From the NCBI GenBank assembly GCA_003971905.1, contig RSEE01000179.1, positions 1-29,876 on the forward strand: DNA of 29,876 nucleotides. Direction: 5' to 3'. The stretch is from Moniliella sp. 'wahieum'. Lineage: Eukaryota; Basidiomycota; Moniliellomycetes; Moniliellales; Moniliellaceae. How positions within the stretch are numbered: position 1 is the stretch's first letter; every line of letters starts with the position of its first letter. The translations under genes were made by a program, and so were the position numbers. The notes beneath the pieces were generated by a model. That model saw only the letters and a program-made list of their open reading frames with translations, did no database searches and had not been told where the DNA came from. Below, in pieces: positions 9,748-21,473 of this stretch.

Positions 9748-12700
9748 GGATAGCCAGCACGTGGGTTGGGCGTGTCGGGGATGGGGTGGTGGGGAGGGGC
9801 GAGAGGATGGGGGGAAGGGGGGGGGAGCAGAAGAAGAAATGGCTGCGGTGCGACCGACGCTGGTCAAGCGGGGACAGGCAGCACTCAGCCGATCGGCCAG
9901 GCACCTGCACATACACAGCAGCGTCTGTCTCACGTCTCCGACATACATACCATCGCCGGGACCGGTGGCCGCTGGGGGAGCAGGGCCCTGGGCCCTGGGC
10001 TGGCCAGTGCTGTGGCGCAGCCACCGCCTGCCCAGGCTGAGTGTTGGTGCCCGCTGGCGCCTCGGACGCTGAGGCGCTGAGGCCGAGGTCTGAGTGATCG
10101 ATGATCTGAGTCCGGGTCTGCGTCTGAGGGATCGGAATCTGAGGCCTTCTGGGGTCTCTGAGGTCTGAGATCTGGGCCGGAGGCTGCCAGAGTTTGGCGT
10201 GGGCCTCACGGCCCAGCAACCGGATGGACTCCCCAAACATGTAATCGATCTCGCTTCAAGCTTCACCGATCATCACCCATCCACTGCGCCTTTCTAGACG
10301 TAACCGCACGAGGGACTGACTATCGACGAGTTGCATGTTACACGTTAGGAGTTATTGGTTTTGCTACTGCTTGCTGGTGAACTGCAGTCTGGAGGTGCTT
10401 GGCCTTGGCCTCCGCGGTGAGGCTCAGCGCCAAGTTAATACGCCCGTCACCGCCTCACCGCCCCACTGCCTCATCCGTCCGCGGTAACGTTTACCCATCA
10501 AGCTTGAAGCTCGAAGAATAAGTCAGCTAAGCTAGCTAAGCTGCTGCTATACGCCATAGCTACGCTTCATCAACGTTCAGCGTTCATGCAACAACATCCA
10601 TCGTTCCACATTCAATATTCAACCACCGTCTCTTCAGCTACAATTATGTGCCCCATCAACGAAATATCGTGGGATGTAGCTGTTGTAGCACGCAACCCGA
10701 ACCAACGATTCAGAGTAAAGGTTGACACAACATAGTCACCCGGCCTTGATCTTCCCTCCTCTCTCGTCAGGCCTGAGGCGTGCACGTTCAGTACGATGTG
10801 TTTGGTAGACACGCCATTCATCATGTCCACAAGCCCTGTGGCGTATGATGTGGCAGATATAGATACGTCTGTTTCAATGTTCGGCCTCTAACCGTCCGGT
10901 CTGGGGCGGAAGGCAAAGGGCGGACGAAGTTCCACGTTCAGGGCGATGGGGTCGACAGCTGGCGCTGAAACCGTGATGCGGCGTGTGAGCGTGCGGGCGA
11001 AGAGCCCGGCTCACGTTGGTGTCCGAAGTAGAACCGACCAACGAGGAGCTCTTTCAGCTACTCCTAGTCAAGCCTGAGGCCTGAGCCTAAGCCCTGAACC
11101 TCAGAACTCGTCTGGACTCGGTCTGAGTCCTCAGTCTCAGTTGCACCTGTCGTTACATGTGACATGCAACCACTGCGACGCAAGGGGATGTCACCGGCAT
11201 GGCGGCGAAGGTTCAGTCTTAGTACGTCCGGGTCCCCCGGTACGTTGGGGAAGGGATGTAGTGGGGTCTTCTGTAGTACGGTCGCCCTGCCCCAACTGCA
11301 GAGAGGACACTCGCACGTGGAAAAGCCCATGAGCCATGTCACATGTCAACTGCCGCATGGTGTGGACGCGGTAGATTACTGCGACGGGAGTGGCCGGGAT
11401 GATTTGGCCGGCCAGTCGCGCCAGCTGCCCCGGATGCGACGGGTGAGCTCACCCGTGACCGCTGCGCCCAGAGACCGGCCGGTTGTCGGAGAGTCAGTCT
11501 AAAGCTAGCCGCGCAGGAGGATGGGAGGGAAGTGAGGGGACCAGCGTGTTGGGCAGCGGCAAGGTGCAGGATATGCCTACGGCCGCAGCGGAACAACCGT
11601 TGGGACACAGCGACGCCGTGGACGTGAAGCTTGAAGGCGCACATGGAACAAACGATGATCTCCTGTGGTAAGTTCTGCGCTGAGCGCTGACGCGCTGACG
11701 GGGCTCAGCCTGTCAGAGCCCGGGGTGCGTCTGCCCGGCGTTTTCTCGGGAAACGGGCGGCTGAGACATTTGGCCGATCGAGCACCCACCTAGTGCTGAC
11801 CTGCTCGCTCCCACAACACTATCGTATATCAATGGTACAGGAGGGAGTGCCAGGCTGTAGTGGGCTTGTTGTGCCATTACCCTGCGGACCCGGCGTATAC
11901 ATATCGTGCCAACCCGTCCATAGTAGTTCAAAGTTGTGAGGGCCCATGCACATGGCGCTCAAGCCACGCATGCCATGCAATCAACGTTCAACAGCATATT
12001 AACAGAACGCACCCTACCCTGCAGAGTACCCTCCGGCTTCGATCAGCCAGCTGTCGTATCCACTGAGACAGGGGATGGCTGGGATGGTCTTCTGATGGGC
12101 ACAACAACGACCACCCCCCTCCGTCCTCCCTCTTTACATCAATCTGCAACGGTGCAACCTTCCATGACAATGAGCCCCGGCGCTTGACCCGCTCTCAGGC
12201 TTACCGTCCGCATACCGGTGCGCTCTTATAGACTGCTCTCTTGCCAGAGAGGCTGTACCCTTCTCTCCGAAACCTGGCTGTAAGAACCAAACCCAGAAAC
12301 TGGGCCGCGGAGCTTCAGAAACAGATTCTTTTGATAATCGATAACCGGTAACCGGCCGGTTATCACGCGTATAGAAGTTTATCTCGTCAAACCTCAGGCC
12401 TCAGGTGGATACTAGTAGCCGGGGGAGAAGCAAACACCCGTGGATGCGTTCGGGCCAAGGTACGTGAGTAAAAACTAAAGAGAAACGCTAACGTGCTGTA
12501 CTATAATGCCATCAATGCATGCCAAGTTTTTCAGTGCAAGTCGCCGGTAGGCTCAGCTCTTTGTTGGCATGTGAGAGGCAAATGTGGCTAGTTTCACATG
12601 CCACATGGCCGGCAGCCTGTTGAAAAACGTGCAATCTGTTGAAAAAACCACAAGTGATGAACGCTGACATGGACATCAGCTTCTCTCCTACATCAGCACA

Positions 12701-13598
12701 GGAATGCGCCCTCTTGTCTCTCGCGTATACCCTTTCAGAGCTATTTCAGCAAGTCGTTGAGGCCCGGCGTTCAATCGTGCAAGAGTCGCAGCACCTAATA
12801 CAGACGGATTGTTTGCAGGAACGTGAACGGTTGGAAGGACAATCAGAGTCGCGTGAAAATGCGACTTTTGTTGAGCGCACCTCGCTATGCCACATGCCCG
12901 GAACAAGGGAGAATGTATCGGAATAATACTGGAGGTGGGGGCAGGAAAAAGTACTATAGTGGGTTCTTGTTGAGTGTTCGATCTGCCGTTGCCAGTCGAA
13001 GACATAAATGTTTACTGTGCGGCTGCGCTGCATAACATATCACACCATGAAGAAGATGTGTCGGAAGAGTTGATGGAAAGAAAGATCGAGTGGCTCCGTC
13101 CATGTTGAAAGGAAGGAAGGAGTGTCAGTCTCATTACGCCAACGGAAGGGTATATATAACGACAGGACATAGATCCCCTTTGACGAAAGGCAAGTCTCTG
13201 TGGTAACACCCATCTTCAGGTGTATTATATATCAACAAGGAGTGGCAGCCCTCTCATCACCAACCCCCGGAACCCAGGCGGATTGACAATTATGCAGTCA
13301 CAGTGTCACGGGCTGCGGACCCAAGATGGTCCGACCTAAGCTAAGGCCCGCCTGCTCCGCACATGCCAAGTAGAGCGTGCACCGCAGGCCAATCAAGTGT
13401 GATGACGGTTGGCTAAATTAAGTACCGTGGCCCGAAGGGTCATGCTCCGTGCGACAATAGTCGCCCCCCGCCCAAGTCCAAGTCGGCCGGCCTAAATAAG
13501 GCCACCGAGCTTCCAGTGCCGTGGCGACGACTGTCGCCCCGTCCCCGTTTCCTTTTCCTTTCTCGGTCGCGCCTGCGGCGACCAACCCCGCTTTTGAC
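9748..13598. other. Intergenic region, mostly without supported genes
   Basis: The first 500 nt, pyrimidine-rich on the minus strand, are probably promoter and leader of the Zn2Cys6 factor. Beyond about 10270 there are only short frames without recognisable motifs; the one with the most protein-like composition is listed separately at 12660-12926. Recurrent words include CAAGCTT (10254), CTGAGGC/GCCTGAGG clusters (10767, 11072-11092, 12390), ATGTCACATGT (11150-11350), and TCAACGTTCAACAGCA (11981-11996). An 8-bp inverted repeat GCATGTGA/TCACATGC lies at 12567-12601. A TATATATAA-type element lies at about 13149-13157. Confidence 0.55.
12660..12926 (+). CDS. Possible small protein, 88 residues, unrecognised
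   Basis: Open from ATG 12660 (in-frame alternatives at 12639 and 12669) to TAA at 12926. The composition is balanced and helix-prone: a predicted amphipathic stretch SLAYTLSELFQQVVEARRSI is followed by a charged segment rich in Glu, Gln and Arg. There is no signal peptide, membrane segment or known motif. Unlike many frames here it is not an obvious shadow of another gene. An ORF of this size arises often by chance in this kind of DNA, so support is weak. Confidence 0.18.
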   Translation, partial: NADMDISFSPTSAQECALLSLAYTLSELFQQVVEARRSIVQESQHLIQTDCLQERERLEGQSESRENATFVERTSLCHMPGTRENVSE

Positions 13599-14234
13599 AT
13601 GTCTTCCTTTCTACACACCCCTCTTGTATCCGTTTCCCTTTTTGATCCTGCCTGTACCCCTGGTTGATGGGGATCTTTTCCCCCACCTTCCATTCTCGTC
13701 ATCTCTCGTCTCCACCTTCGTCCCTTTCCCGCCTATCCTGTCCGACTCCTGCCCGTTTCCAGCCAATTGATCCAGTACAGGCAGCTCCTCTTGTTAGCGT
13801 CCGACATCTCCTCCGACTTCGTCCTCCAGCCCATCGCAGTCCAATCGCGCGAGCCCTCCTTCGGTCGCGGCGATTCCCAGTCCCAGTTAAGGCAGTGTTT
13901 GTCCGCCGCTGCCTCCTCCCGTCCCTAAGTCCCGGAGGCTTCAGACACGTTACTACGGCCCAAGCCGGTGCAGACGCAGCCTTGCCACACGTGCAGCCGC
14001 CCCATCAAAGGCCTCTCCTCGTCCCTAGCTCCGCTCGGACACACCAACCAGCCTAAGCCCAAAACTACCGTGAGTCGACCTACCGTCGCCTAAGGGATTG
14101 TACCCCAAAAACCCCAGGGCGGGCCCCTGGCGGCGCCCGCCCATGACAGCGGGCGGCTATTCCAGACTAACCCTTTCGAAGCTGTGGTACATGGATCCAA
14201 AGCTCTGGAACAGCCAACGCTACTCTACAGTTAG
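13599..14234 (+). CDS. Candidate unrecognised gene with a CHTCSRPIKG motif, frame-disrupted
   Basis: Pieces that look coding follow one another on the plus strand. ATG at 13599 (MSSFLHTPLVSVSLF) is preceded by a C/T-rich leader and an AT-rich TAAATAA at about 13492. A Ser/Pro-rich stretch (SPPTSSSSPSQSNRASPPS) lies at about 13805-13880. Then comes KPVQTQPCHTCSRPIKG (about 13965-14015) with a CxxC pair, then NQPKPKTT. A consensus donor GTGAGT at 14070 and an acceptor CCCCAG just before a GGCGGGCCC stretch would define a roughly 50-nt intron. Exon 2 then reads GGPLAAPAHDSGRLFQTNPF and onward to TAG at 14232-14234. The pieces need at least three frame changes. No family is recognised. The Pro/Ser composition could also come from C/T-rich non-coding DNA. 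Confidence 0.25.
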
Positions 14235-14726
14235 AGCTGCCAAGAACAGGGTACAGATTTCCTCCTACGCAGCCATCTCGGAAGTATTTTAAGTTCAGCG
14301 ACTGTGATTTGATGCATGCTTTTGTGGGGTGTGGCCTGGTGTGGTTCATCGATCCTGATCAAAAGCTCTTCGTGGTGTGTGAGGTGTATATGAGGCTGCA
14401 ACACATACTCGCACAATAAGGTGGGACACGTGCCTACTAGACATCGTATCACATCCACTCTCTCCGCACCATATTTTCCGTACTGCAGAGAGAAGAACGA
14501 GAACCTGGTGCTGAACCCCCGAGGCCGACTCGAAGCCCCTCTGTTTCTCAGCGCCCTGCAGGATGGGACGTCCCTGGCGGAAGGGGCTGTAGGGGCAATC
14601 GTAGATCACATCATAGGGTGTATAGGGGCGGGGTTGGTGCAGTTTTTGCGGCACAACCTTATACGTAGGACAGCGATACGCTCGATCGTGAGGACCCGAG
14701 CAAGTGCGACATGCGACATGCGAACG

Positions 14727-14759
14727 CCCTCCAGAGGCCCTTCAGAGGCCCTCCAGAGG
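14727..14759. repeat. Three tandem 11-bp units (CCCTCCAGAGG)
   Basis: Units start at 14727, 14738 and 14749. The middle copy has one substitution (CCCTTCAGAGG), and a partial fourth follows. Confidence 0.85.
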
Positions 14760-15593
14760 CCCTAGCCTGCCCCAGCCTGAGAGACTCGGGCGCTCACATG
14801 TCACAGACAGGCCTAGAGGGAGAGAATAGGATCCATTGCTTCATAATCAAGGGTAGCCGGTAGGGCGCCAAAATATAGAGTCAGCGCAGTCAACAGCACA
14901 TCACACAAAGGCGGTTAGACAAAAACAAACATAAAAACGCCACTGCAACCTATACTGTCGTAGGGTTGGATCGTACTATAGCTAATCATTAACGTTTAAT
15001 CCAGTACACTGATGCGCCTCTCGTTGCAACATCTGTTGGCGCCGTAAGGGCAAGTAGGGCGGGTTCCGACCGGCTACGATGACTCTCTTCTGCGGTATGG
15101 GCGCACAGCTTAGATGCCCAGAAGCTCAGATGAGAATGTCGTACCGCGCAGCTATTACTACCGCGCGGCGACGCACCCTGCACGGCGTGCGTGGCGTGTT
15201 GGCTGTTTTTCCCGCTGGGGGGCGGGGCGCCAGGCGCCCCGCGCGCCCCTGCCCCACAACCAGCCTCCACCGTGGGGGCATCGAGGGTGCTGCGACAGGG
15301 AAAGGCAACCGTAAAGCTTACCGTCCGAAGCTCAGGCTGAGACGCTGAGAGGCCTGAGGCCCTGAGGTCTGATGCAGCTGATGCGGGTGGGCGGCATCTG
15401 AAGCTCTGTGGGGCGCGCTGAGGGAGAAGGGCACAGAGCACAGATCTGGGCTGATCGAAGGGATCTAGATCTCATGCGATGAGACACTGGTCTAACCAGT
15501 ACGATCGGGTTGATCATTGGGCTCTTGAAGTGAAAAAAGTTGATCCTTTTACTGGCTTCTGTAGCACGTGACATGTGTGGTGTGTGACACCCA

Positions 15594-15673
15594 TGATGCA
15601 TGATGCATCATCCACATCGACATCATCTGCATCATCAACATCATCTGCATAATATCATCAACATCATCTGCAT
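15594..15673. repeat. Palindrome followed by three CATCATCTGCAT repeats
   Basis: TGATGCATGATGCATCA at 15594-15610 contains the perfect palindrome TGATGCATCA. CATCATCTGCAT then occurs at 15621, 15639 and 15662, separated by ATCAA-like spacers. A simple-sequence minisatellite in non-coding DNA. Confidence 0.8.
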
Positions 15674-16433
15674 CGTCGACATGTACCGTATCATACGCGG
15701 CACAGAGTGACTCAGGACTCAGTTACTCAGCATACTCCATTACCCAGGACCCAGCACCTCAATACCGGGCCTGCGCCCACATGTCTGGCGTGACGCGCAG
15801 TCCAGTGCTGTGTTAGACGGATCAGAGAGTGCCCGTTTTTTGCTGGTCTCAATCATCGAAATCAACATCCCTACCATTAACAAGGCAATCAAAGCGGTGG
15901 CTTATTCCACCCACATCATCTCCGCGCGCCATTTATACACGCCGTGCCCCACGCCCACCATTACTTCCCATAAGAACACGCCTCCGAGCCCCATATTGTT
16001 TCCTTAGTTTGTCCATATGAAGCTGAAGCAGAGGACGTGATGCATGTAATGGATTTCCGAGTGCGCTGTTGGGAGGTGTTGCATAGTCCAAAAAGAAAGG
16101 GAAACAATGAGGGGCCGTCTGGATGTGTGTGTGTATATAGAGGAAGGTTACCGTCAAAATACCCGTAATACTAGCATTGTGAGGCTTGGACCCATGCTTC
16201 TACCGTCGCTTCAACATGTCATCATGTTATCCTCCTACCAACAGCTGCTTTCTCAAATGGTTTCCCCACCAGAGGGCGGCCTTTTGCAGCCCCAAAGGTG
16301 GATCTGGCAAAAGTGTACGACAGCTACAACCTACCCACGCCACGTGTATAACGCACAAAGATGCCAGAACAAAACATGGGGGCAAGCAAGCAAACATTCC
16401 ATAAGAGGGGGCGCATGGAGCATACCCCGGTCG

Positions 16434-19400
16434 TTAAGCCAAAGCAGGGAGCGTAGCAGTCGTAAGTGGTGCGTGGGATTTGGGGAACCAAGACAGTTGG
16501 TCCGAGGGGGAATGTGTGACGCAGGGGCCAAGGGGTGGGGTGGATACTTCCTGGCCATCCCACACGTCCAACACAGACGAGCAGGAAGAATCTTCGTCGA
16601 GCATGTCGCCTTCAGCGGGGACAGCGTCGCACCCCAGTGCGTCGTGTGTCGAGCCAGGCGCAGCCGACCAGAGGTAACACAAGTGAGTGAGAATGTCGAT
16701 GGCCGTATCGCGGACGGGGAGGAATGTGGGTAGGGTGGGCGAGGTGGGCGTGCGCGCCAATACGCGCCGCAGCTCCAGTGCCGGGAGGAGGAGGTGAGGT
16801 GCAGATTGATGCGGGGGGAAGAGGACGTCATCAGCGCGTCCGCGGGTAGTCGCGAGCTCGGTGGCAAGACGACGCAAGAACCACCCCAGCCCAATGTGGC
16901 ACAGATCAGGGAGAACGTCCCCGTTGCATCGTCCGAGTGAGCAGCTTCGTCCAAGGGAACACCATGGGACTCAAGTAAGATTCCTTCTGCCTCTTGTCCC
17001 GCTGCGTCGCCCAAGACCAGTCGGACGCACGCCACTACCGCCGCTGCGGCCAAGGGGCCAAAGGCGTGGAACACATCGAGATGCGAAATCAGGTCGAGCG
17101 TCTCCTCTTGTGCCACAGCCACGCGGTCGGCAGAAGCGAAAAAGTTCCAAGTGATCCGGGTGAGGCGGGCTGCAAAGTGGGCTGGTGTTCCCGGGGCACA
17201 GGTCTCGTTCGTCTCGGCTACCAAGTCTTCCATCTCTTCTCCGCCCGCCTCATCTTGGAGCACAGACAGACGCAGCGGGCGCAGAAACGCACCCAAATCC
17301 GTCTGCTCGGCCGCGTCAAGGTCGGGGCGTGGCACCCACCATCGTTCCGTACTCGGCCAAGAAGGCCAAGAGCGACACACCACCCTCTGTGTCCCACCCA
17401 TCCTCGCCTTCCTCCGACAGCGTATCCACCTCGTGCAATCCGCTTCCTGCCCACTCGGTCCGCCACGCCAAGGTCCGAGGTGCGGTAGCGTGCACCAGCG
17501 AGGTGAACAACAGCATCCAGCCACGGCCCAGCTCAGCCATGTGCATCCGACTGGAGAGGACCAAGAGGGGGGTAGACAGGTACGCGTTCCCCCCCGCTGT
17601 GGAGCAGGCGGCGGCAGCGGCCAAGGTCGTGCGTGGGGGCAACATCGCAAGTGCCGCGTCAAGGTCGAGGGCGAGAACGGGTTGGAGCCAGAGCGGGAGG
17701 GAAGAGGAGGTATGGGACGAAGAGGCAGTTTCGCGTTCCATCTGCTCTCTCACCGTTTTCCACTGCCACGACGCGACCCGACGGAGCAAGCGACCAAACG
17801 TGTGTTCCGTCTTGGCCATCCGACCCAGCGCAAGGGCAGCGGTAGCGTCAATGCGCAGGTTGCCTACATTGTTGTGAGCGAGGCGGTGCAGACGGATCGA
17901 CGCAAGGTAGAGAGGAGCGTGTGGGCTCGCAAACTCGGTGCTGGCTCGGCAAAGGGACCGAGGGACGTCTCCAATTCCAACAGACGAAACCATGCGTGGG
18001 CAGGCTGGTTAAACTCCGTGCCATTGCTTGTCTCGTCATCTTCGTTGTCCTCACTGTCGGCATCGTCCGAGGGGGCGGTAGCCAAAGCAGGGAAAACGGC
18101 GGCCAGCCAACGGTCCGGAAGAAGCAAGAGGAGAAGCTCGTACGCAATGCCTCCCATCGCCACCCAACCAGAACGTGGTGCGTTCAAGTACACCCGGAAA
18201 GCAGCGTCCGTGTCGACGGGAGCAGCGCGCGGCGTGGACAGTTGGGCCATGAGGCGAGCTCGGGCACGGATCTCAGCTTGGACGGGAGACGAAGTGGGCT
18301 TGGCAGGACTTGCGAACCGGGGCAAAACGCGCGTCCACAGCGGGGCCAACAGGACGAGCAAGCATGCGATACCGAGCCAGAACCGTAGAGAGGAAATAAT
18401 GGTCTGCACGGTGGACCCGATGGGATCGTTCAGATTCTGAATCGATCCCTTGGCGGAAGTTTGTTGGTCCACCCATGTAACTCCCAAGAAAGCAGCCATC
18501 ATATACACCCCACCCGATACGGCCGGGTTGGGCGAGCCAGACGTGCCAGAGCCAGCTTCATACCCGTGCGGAGAGGAGGTGTCGCTCATCGTGTCCTCAT
18601 CCATGCTTTCGCGAAGAGGGTTCAGGTCTTGGGTTCCGTCGGCGCTGACATAGGCGCTCAAGCTATCACTCTTGTTGGTCTGGGGGGTAATAGCCGCCTT
18701 CTCAGCTTGCCGTTCACGCTTGATGCACTCCATCTCCTTGAGCCACGCGTCGAGCAACTCCTCACCTCCACAGAAGGAGCGGAGGAGTTCTTTGAATCCT
18801 TCAATTTCCATCATCAGGTCCGACTCGCGACGCTTGAGATAGTAAATGTACTCGGTGGATTTGGCAAGGATGGCCTTGTTGAGCTTGGTTGCCAAGCTGA
18901 TCCCATCCACCACCTGCTCAGGCTTCTTGGACCGACTACTGCGTTTCTTCGTCCGCCTTCCTCTTCCTCGGTCGGACGAAAGTCACGCAGGGCCGGCACG
19001 GCGTTACGCAGAACGGCAATACGGTCGTTGATGTTGTTGCGGTACCTGCGCTCGATCGCATTGTGAGGTTCCTTGGACCGTGTCCCATCCATGTCAATAT
19101 CGTCCATATCCATCGACCGTTTGCGGTTCCGGCCGTTGGACCTCTTCCGTTCTTCCTCCCGTGCCTGTTCCACTTTCGAGCCGGGCGCGGGTAAAGGATG
19201 CTGGGCCCAACGAGCTTCCCGCTCGGCGGTGATCTGTTGGACTTGCTTGAGAGCGGATTGGATCCCATCAAAGCCTAACAAGGAAGAAAAAGGGAGACAA
19301 GGTTAGTCACAGAAGGAACAGCAAGAAGGGAAGCAAAAAGCCACTTGAACACGTACTTTCCGGTTCGAGGACACCCCACTCGGTAGGCTTGCTCTCCTTT

Positions 19401-20566
19401 TCGTTGGAAGCCGTGCCGGAAGCGGAAGTGACACGGAGTTTGTGTGCCAGACTGGTCTCGGACATGATCTTCTTATTGAAAGGAATGGTGGCATCCGCCA
19501 TGCCCGTGGGCACGACCCCAGGTGCGGCAAAAGGGGCAAGAAGCGAAGGAGGCATTTCCTGCGTATCTGTGCCGGCCCGTTGCCGATTGAGCCGGTTCTT
19601 GACAGCCGTCGCAAATACGCCCCCGGCCGCCTGCTGGGTTGCTGAACTACCATGGCTGACGGTGTGGGAACGGCCGGTGCGCACACGCGCGGAACGGACG
19701 CCACTCATATCGGAGGCAGCGGGGCTGTAGCCAAAGGGGCTGGAAGTGGCGGAGGGGTTGTGGGGGACGCCGCCCATCTGGAGAAGATGGGTGAGTTGGG
19801 GGTGGGAAAGCGTGGTGGGATCGGTGCTGAGAGCAGGCATCGGGGAGACAAAGGGATGCTCGGTAGTAGTGGAGGAAGAGACGTCGCCCCAGGTGGGCGT
19901 GAAACTAGGAGTAGAACCCCCAGAGACAACAGTAGAGGTGGGCTTGCCAGTTTGTTGATACTGTTGGTACATCATGGCCTGAAGCCAGGCGGCCGCGGCG
20001 GGCCCACCAGGCAGAGGGTTGGGGTAGGGCGAAGCAGTGCGGTCTTCCTGCATCTGCAGCGCAGTCTGGACAGCGGAGAAGTTGTTGAGGGGAGAAGGGA
20101 CAGCGAGATGGGGGTCGGCCGGGCGGTCGCCCGCGCTGGAGGAGGCAGGAGACGTGTCCTTGGGCATGTAGATCGACTGCTGGGCAGCGTAATTGGGATT
20201 CGATGGCGACGACTCGGACGGGCCGTCGGCAGAAGAGCGGCTGGGCTGAGTGTCCATGCTGGTCGCCTGGTGGTAGGCGGGTTGGGAGAAGTGGGGCTGG
20301 TGAGGGAGAGAAAAGAGGTTCTGTTGGTCGTGGTAGGCCTGCGGCTGCGGCTGCGCACCGTTCCAAGGTGGTTGGGCATTGTGCACGCCGGAACCCATAG
20401 AGAGGAGGTACATGGCCATGGCCTGGTCCATGTCACCGTTGGGGGGCGGGTGGTTCGGGTCGCGGGGCGCGCCGAGGGATGGGAGGGAGGAGGCCGGCCG
20501 TGGGGCCGAGTTGGCGCGGGCCCGGCCGCGCTGCGCAGCGTCGGAGGCAGCGGCAGCAGAGTGCAT
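16434..20566 (-). CDS. SRE1: SREBP/Sre1 sterol- and oxygen-responsive transcription factor, one intron, frame-disrupted
   Basis: An ER-membrane bHLH precursor whose N-terminal part is released by proteolysis to activate sterol and hypoxia genes. Exon 1 (19357-20566) begins MHSAAAASDAAQRG and encodes a long Ser/Pro/Gln-rich activation region. Exon 2 (16434-19274) has the basic region and helix 1, HNAIERRYRNNINDRI (from 19065), with the Tyr diagnostic of SREBPs in place of Arg. Helix 2 and zipper follow (GISLATKLNKAILAKS, EYIYYLKRRESDL, about 18905-18815). Hydrophobic segments lie at about 18515-18470 (GGVYMMAAFLGVTWV) and 18403-18325 (FWLGIACLLVLLAPLW). A long DUF2014-like C-terminal region ends at 16434. 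About 1,350 codons. Indels are needed near 18940 (between the bHLH helices), 17970, 17340 and 16880. An in-frame ATG at 20770 would add 68 residues; I prefer 20566, where the activation region begins. A minus-strand TATAAAAA lies at 20981-20988. Confidence 0.93.
19275..19356 (-). other. Spliceosomal intron of SRE1
   Basis: 82 nt with donor GTACGT, branch sequence GACTAAC and acceptor TTGTTAG. Joining restores LEPE-S-FDGIQSALK across the junction. Confidence 0.88.
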
Positions 20567-20980
20567 GGGGAGGATGGCGGTGGCGGCGGCGACGGTGGCG
20601 ACGGTGGTGGTCGAGACGCGAGAGATGGGACGAGGCGAGGCAGCTATGAGCACGCGGGCGCCAGCTTGGAGCACACGGTGGAGGAGGATGCGCCAAGGGC
20701 GGCAGTTGGCACGAGTGGCGCGGATGCTGTCGCCGCAACACTCGGCCCGTGCCCACGAGCGCGCTCCCACAGGCTATTTCAGCAGCAATCGCACCGCCCA
20801 GCCTCTCGGATCTCATCGGCTCTCAGCGCCAAGCAGCCAAGCGTCGCTGGCGCAGCTGCCTCGCCCCGGCGTCTGCTCGCTCAGGCTCAGCGCCCACACC
20901 GAGCTAGCTCGCCCCCAAACCGTTCCATGCTTCGCTGGGCACTCCCCCCGTTTGACGCCGCTCGGCCCAAGTGGTCTTAC

Positions 20981-20988
20981 TTTTTATA
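20981..20988 (-). promoter_or_regulatory. Candidate TATA box of SRE1
   Basis: TATAAAAA on the minus strand, 415 nt upstream of the preferred ATG and 211 nt upstream of the alternative ATG at 20770. A motif match only. Confidence 0.35.
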
Positions 20989-21473
20989 ACTGCCGTTTGG
21001 CGGGCAACATGTAAGCCAGGTGATAGACTCACCCCATTGCCCCCCCGAGAGCCACACGCCTCGGGCATCGGGCCCGCACGCCTCCGGCCGCCTCACGCGA
21101 CGCCCATCCCCTGTCTCCCATCCCACTGCCCCTGCTCTCGCCCTTCCCGCCCTTGTGCGGAATGAGCCAGAATGGGCCCATCGCTTTCGTGAAATGCACA
21201 CCCTGACTAGCCGCGAGCACGATCGCAAGCACAGCGTTTGGGCATTCCATTCCATGTTGTGACTCCCGCCATGGCAGCATTGGCGGCGTCAATGTGTCCT
21301 GAGAGGAACGAAGGCACTGTGGACGCCAACAGGGAGCACGCTGGGGGCCGAGAGACCGGGTATCGTATCTATTGGAAGGGTCGAGGTGCAAGCAAATTGA
21401 TCGATGATCTCACTGTTGCCACATCTGCTCTGGTTCCATTTCAAGTATTCCAAACAACGCTGGGTATTCAACA

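Larger units (their letters stand above)
14235..16433. other. Intergenic region without a supported gene
   Basis: Between the weak candidate gene and the 3' end of SREBP. It contains the 11-bp tandem repeat at 14727-14759, the 18-mer GCGCTCACATGTCACAGA at 14791-14808 (an identical copy is at 3196-3213), CTGAGGC-type words at 15337-15375, and the CATCATCTGCAT repeats at 15621-15673. Open frames are short and carry no recognisable motif. Confidence 0.55.

Noticed and set aside
9350..10080. Gly-rich plus-strand frames and the alternative minus-strand Pro/Arg-rich frames
   Set aside because: They arise from the hexanucleotide array and pyrimidine-rich leader of the transcription factor.
12567..12601. 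Eight-base inverted repeat as a structured RNA or MITE end
   Set aside because: A single short stem with no target-site duplication, no second copy and no flanking conserved structure.
15621..15673. CRISPR-like spaced repeats
   Set aside because: The repeats are 12 bp with spacers of only 6-11 bp made of the same simple sequence, in a eukaryotic genome. It is a minisatellite.
17151..18440. Long plus-strand open frame of 429 codons
   Set aside because: It lies antisense to the SRE1 membrane and C-terminal regions, is Arg/Ser-rich without any motif, and mirrors the codon bias of the minus-strand gene.
19652..20989. Long plus-strand open frame of 445 codons
   Set aside because: It is antisense to SRE1 exon 1. 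Its Gly/Arg-rich composition is the complement of the Pro/Ser/Gln-rich activation region; no domain is recognised.
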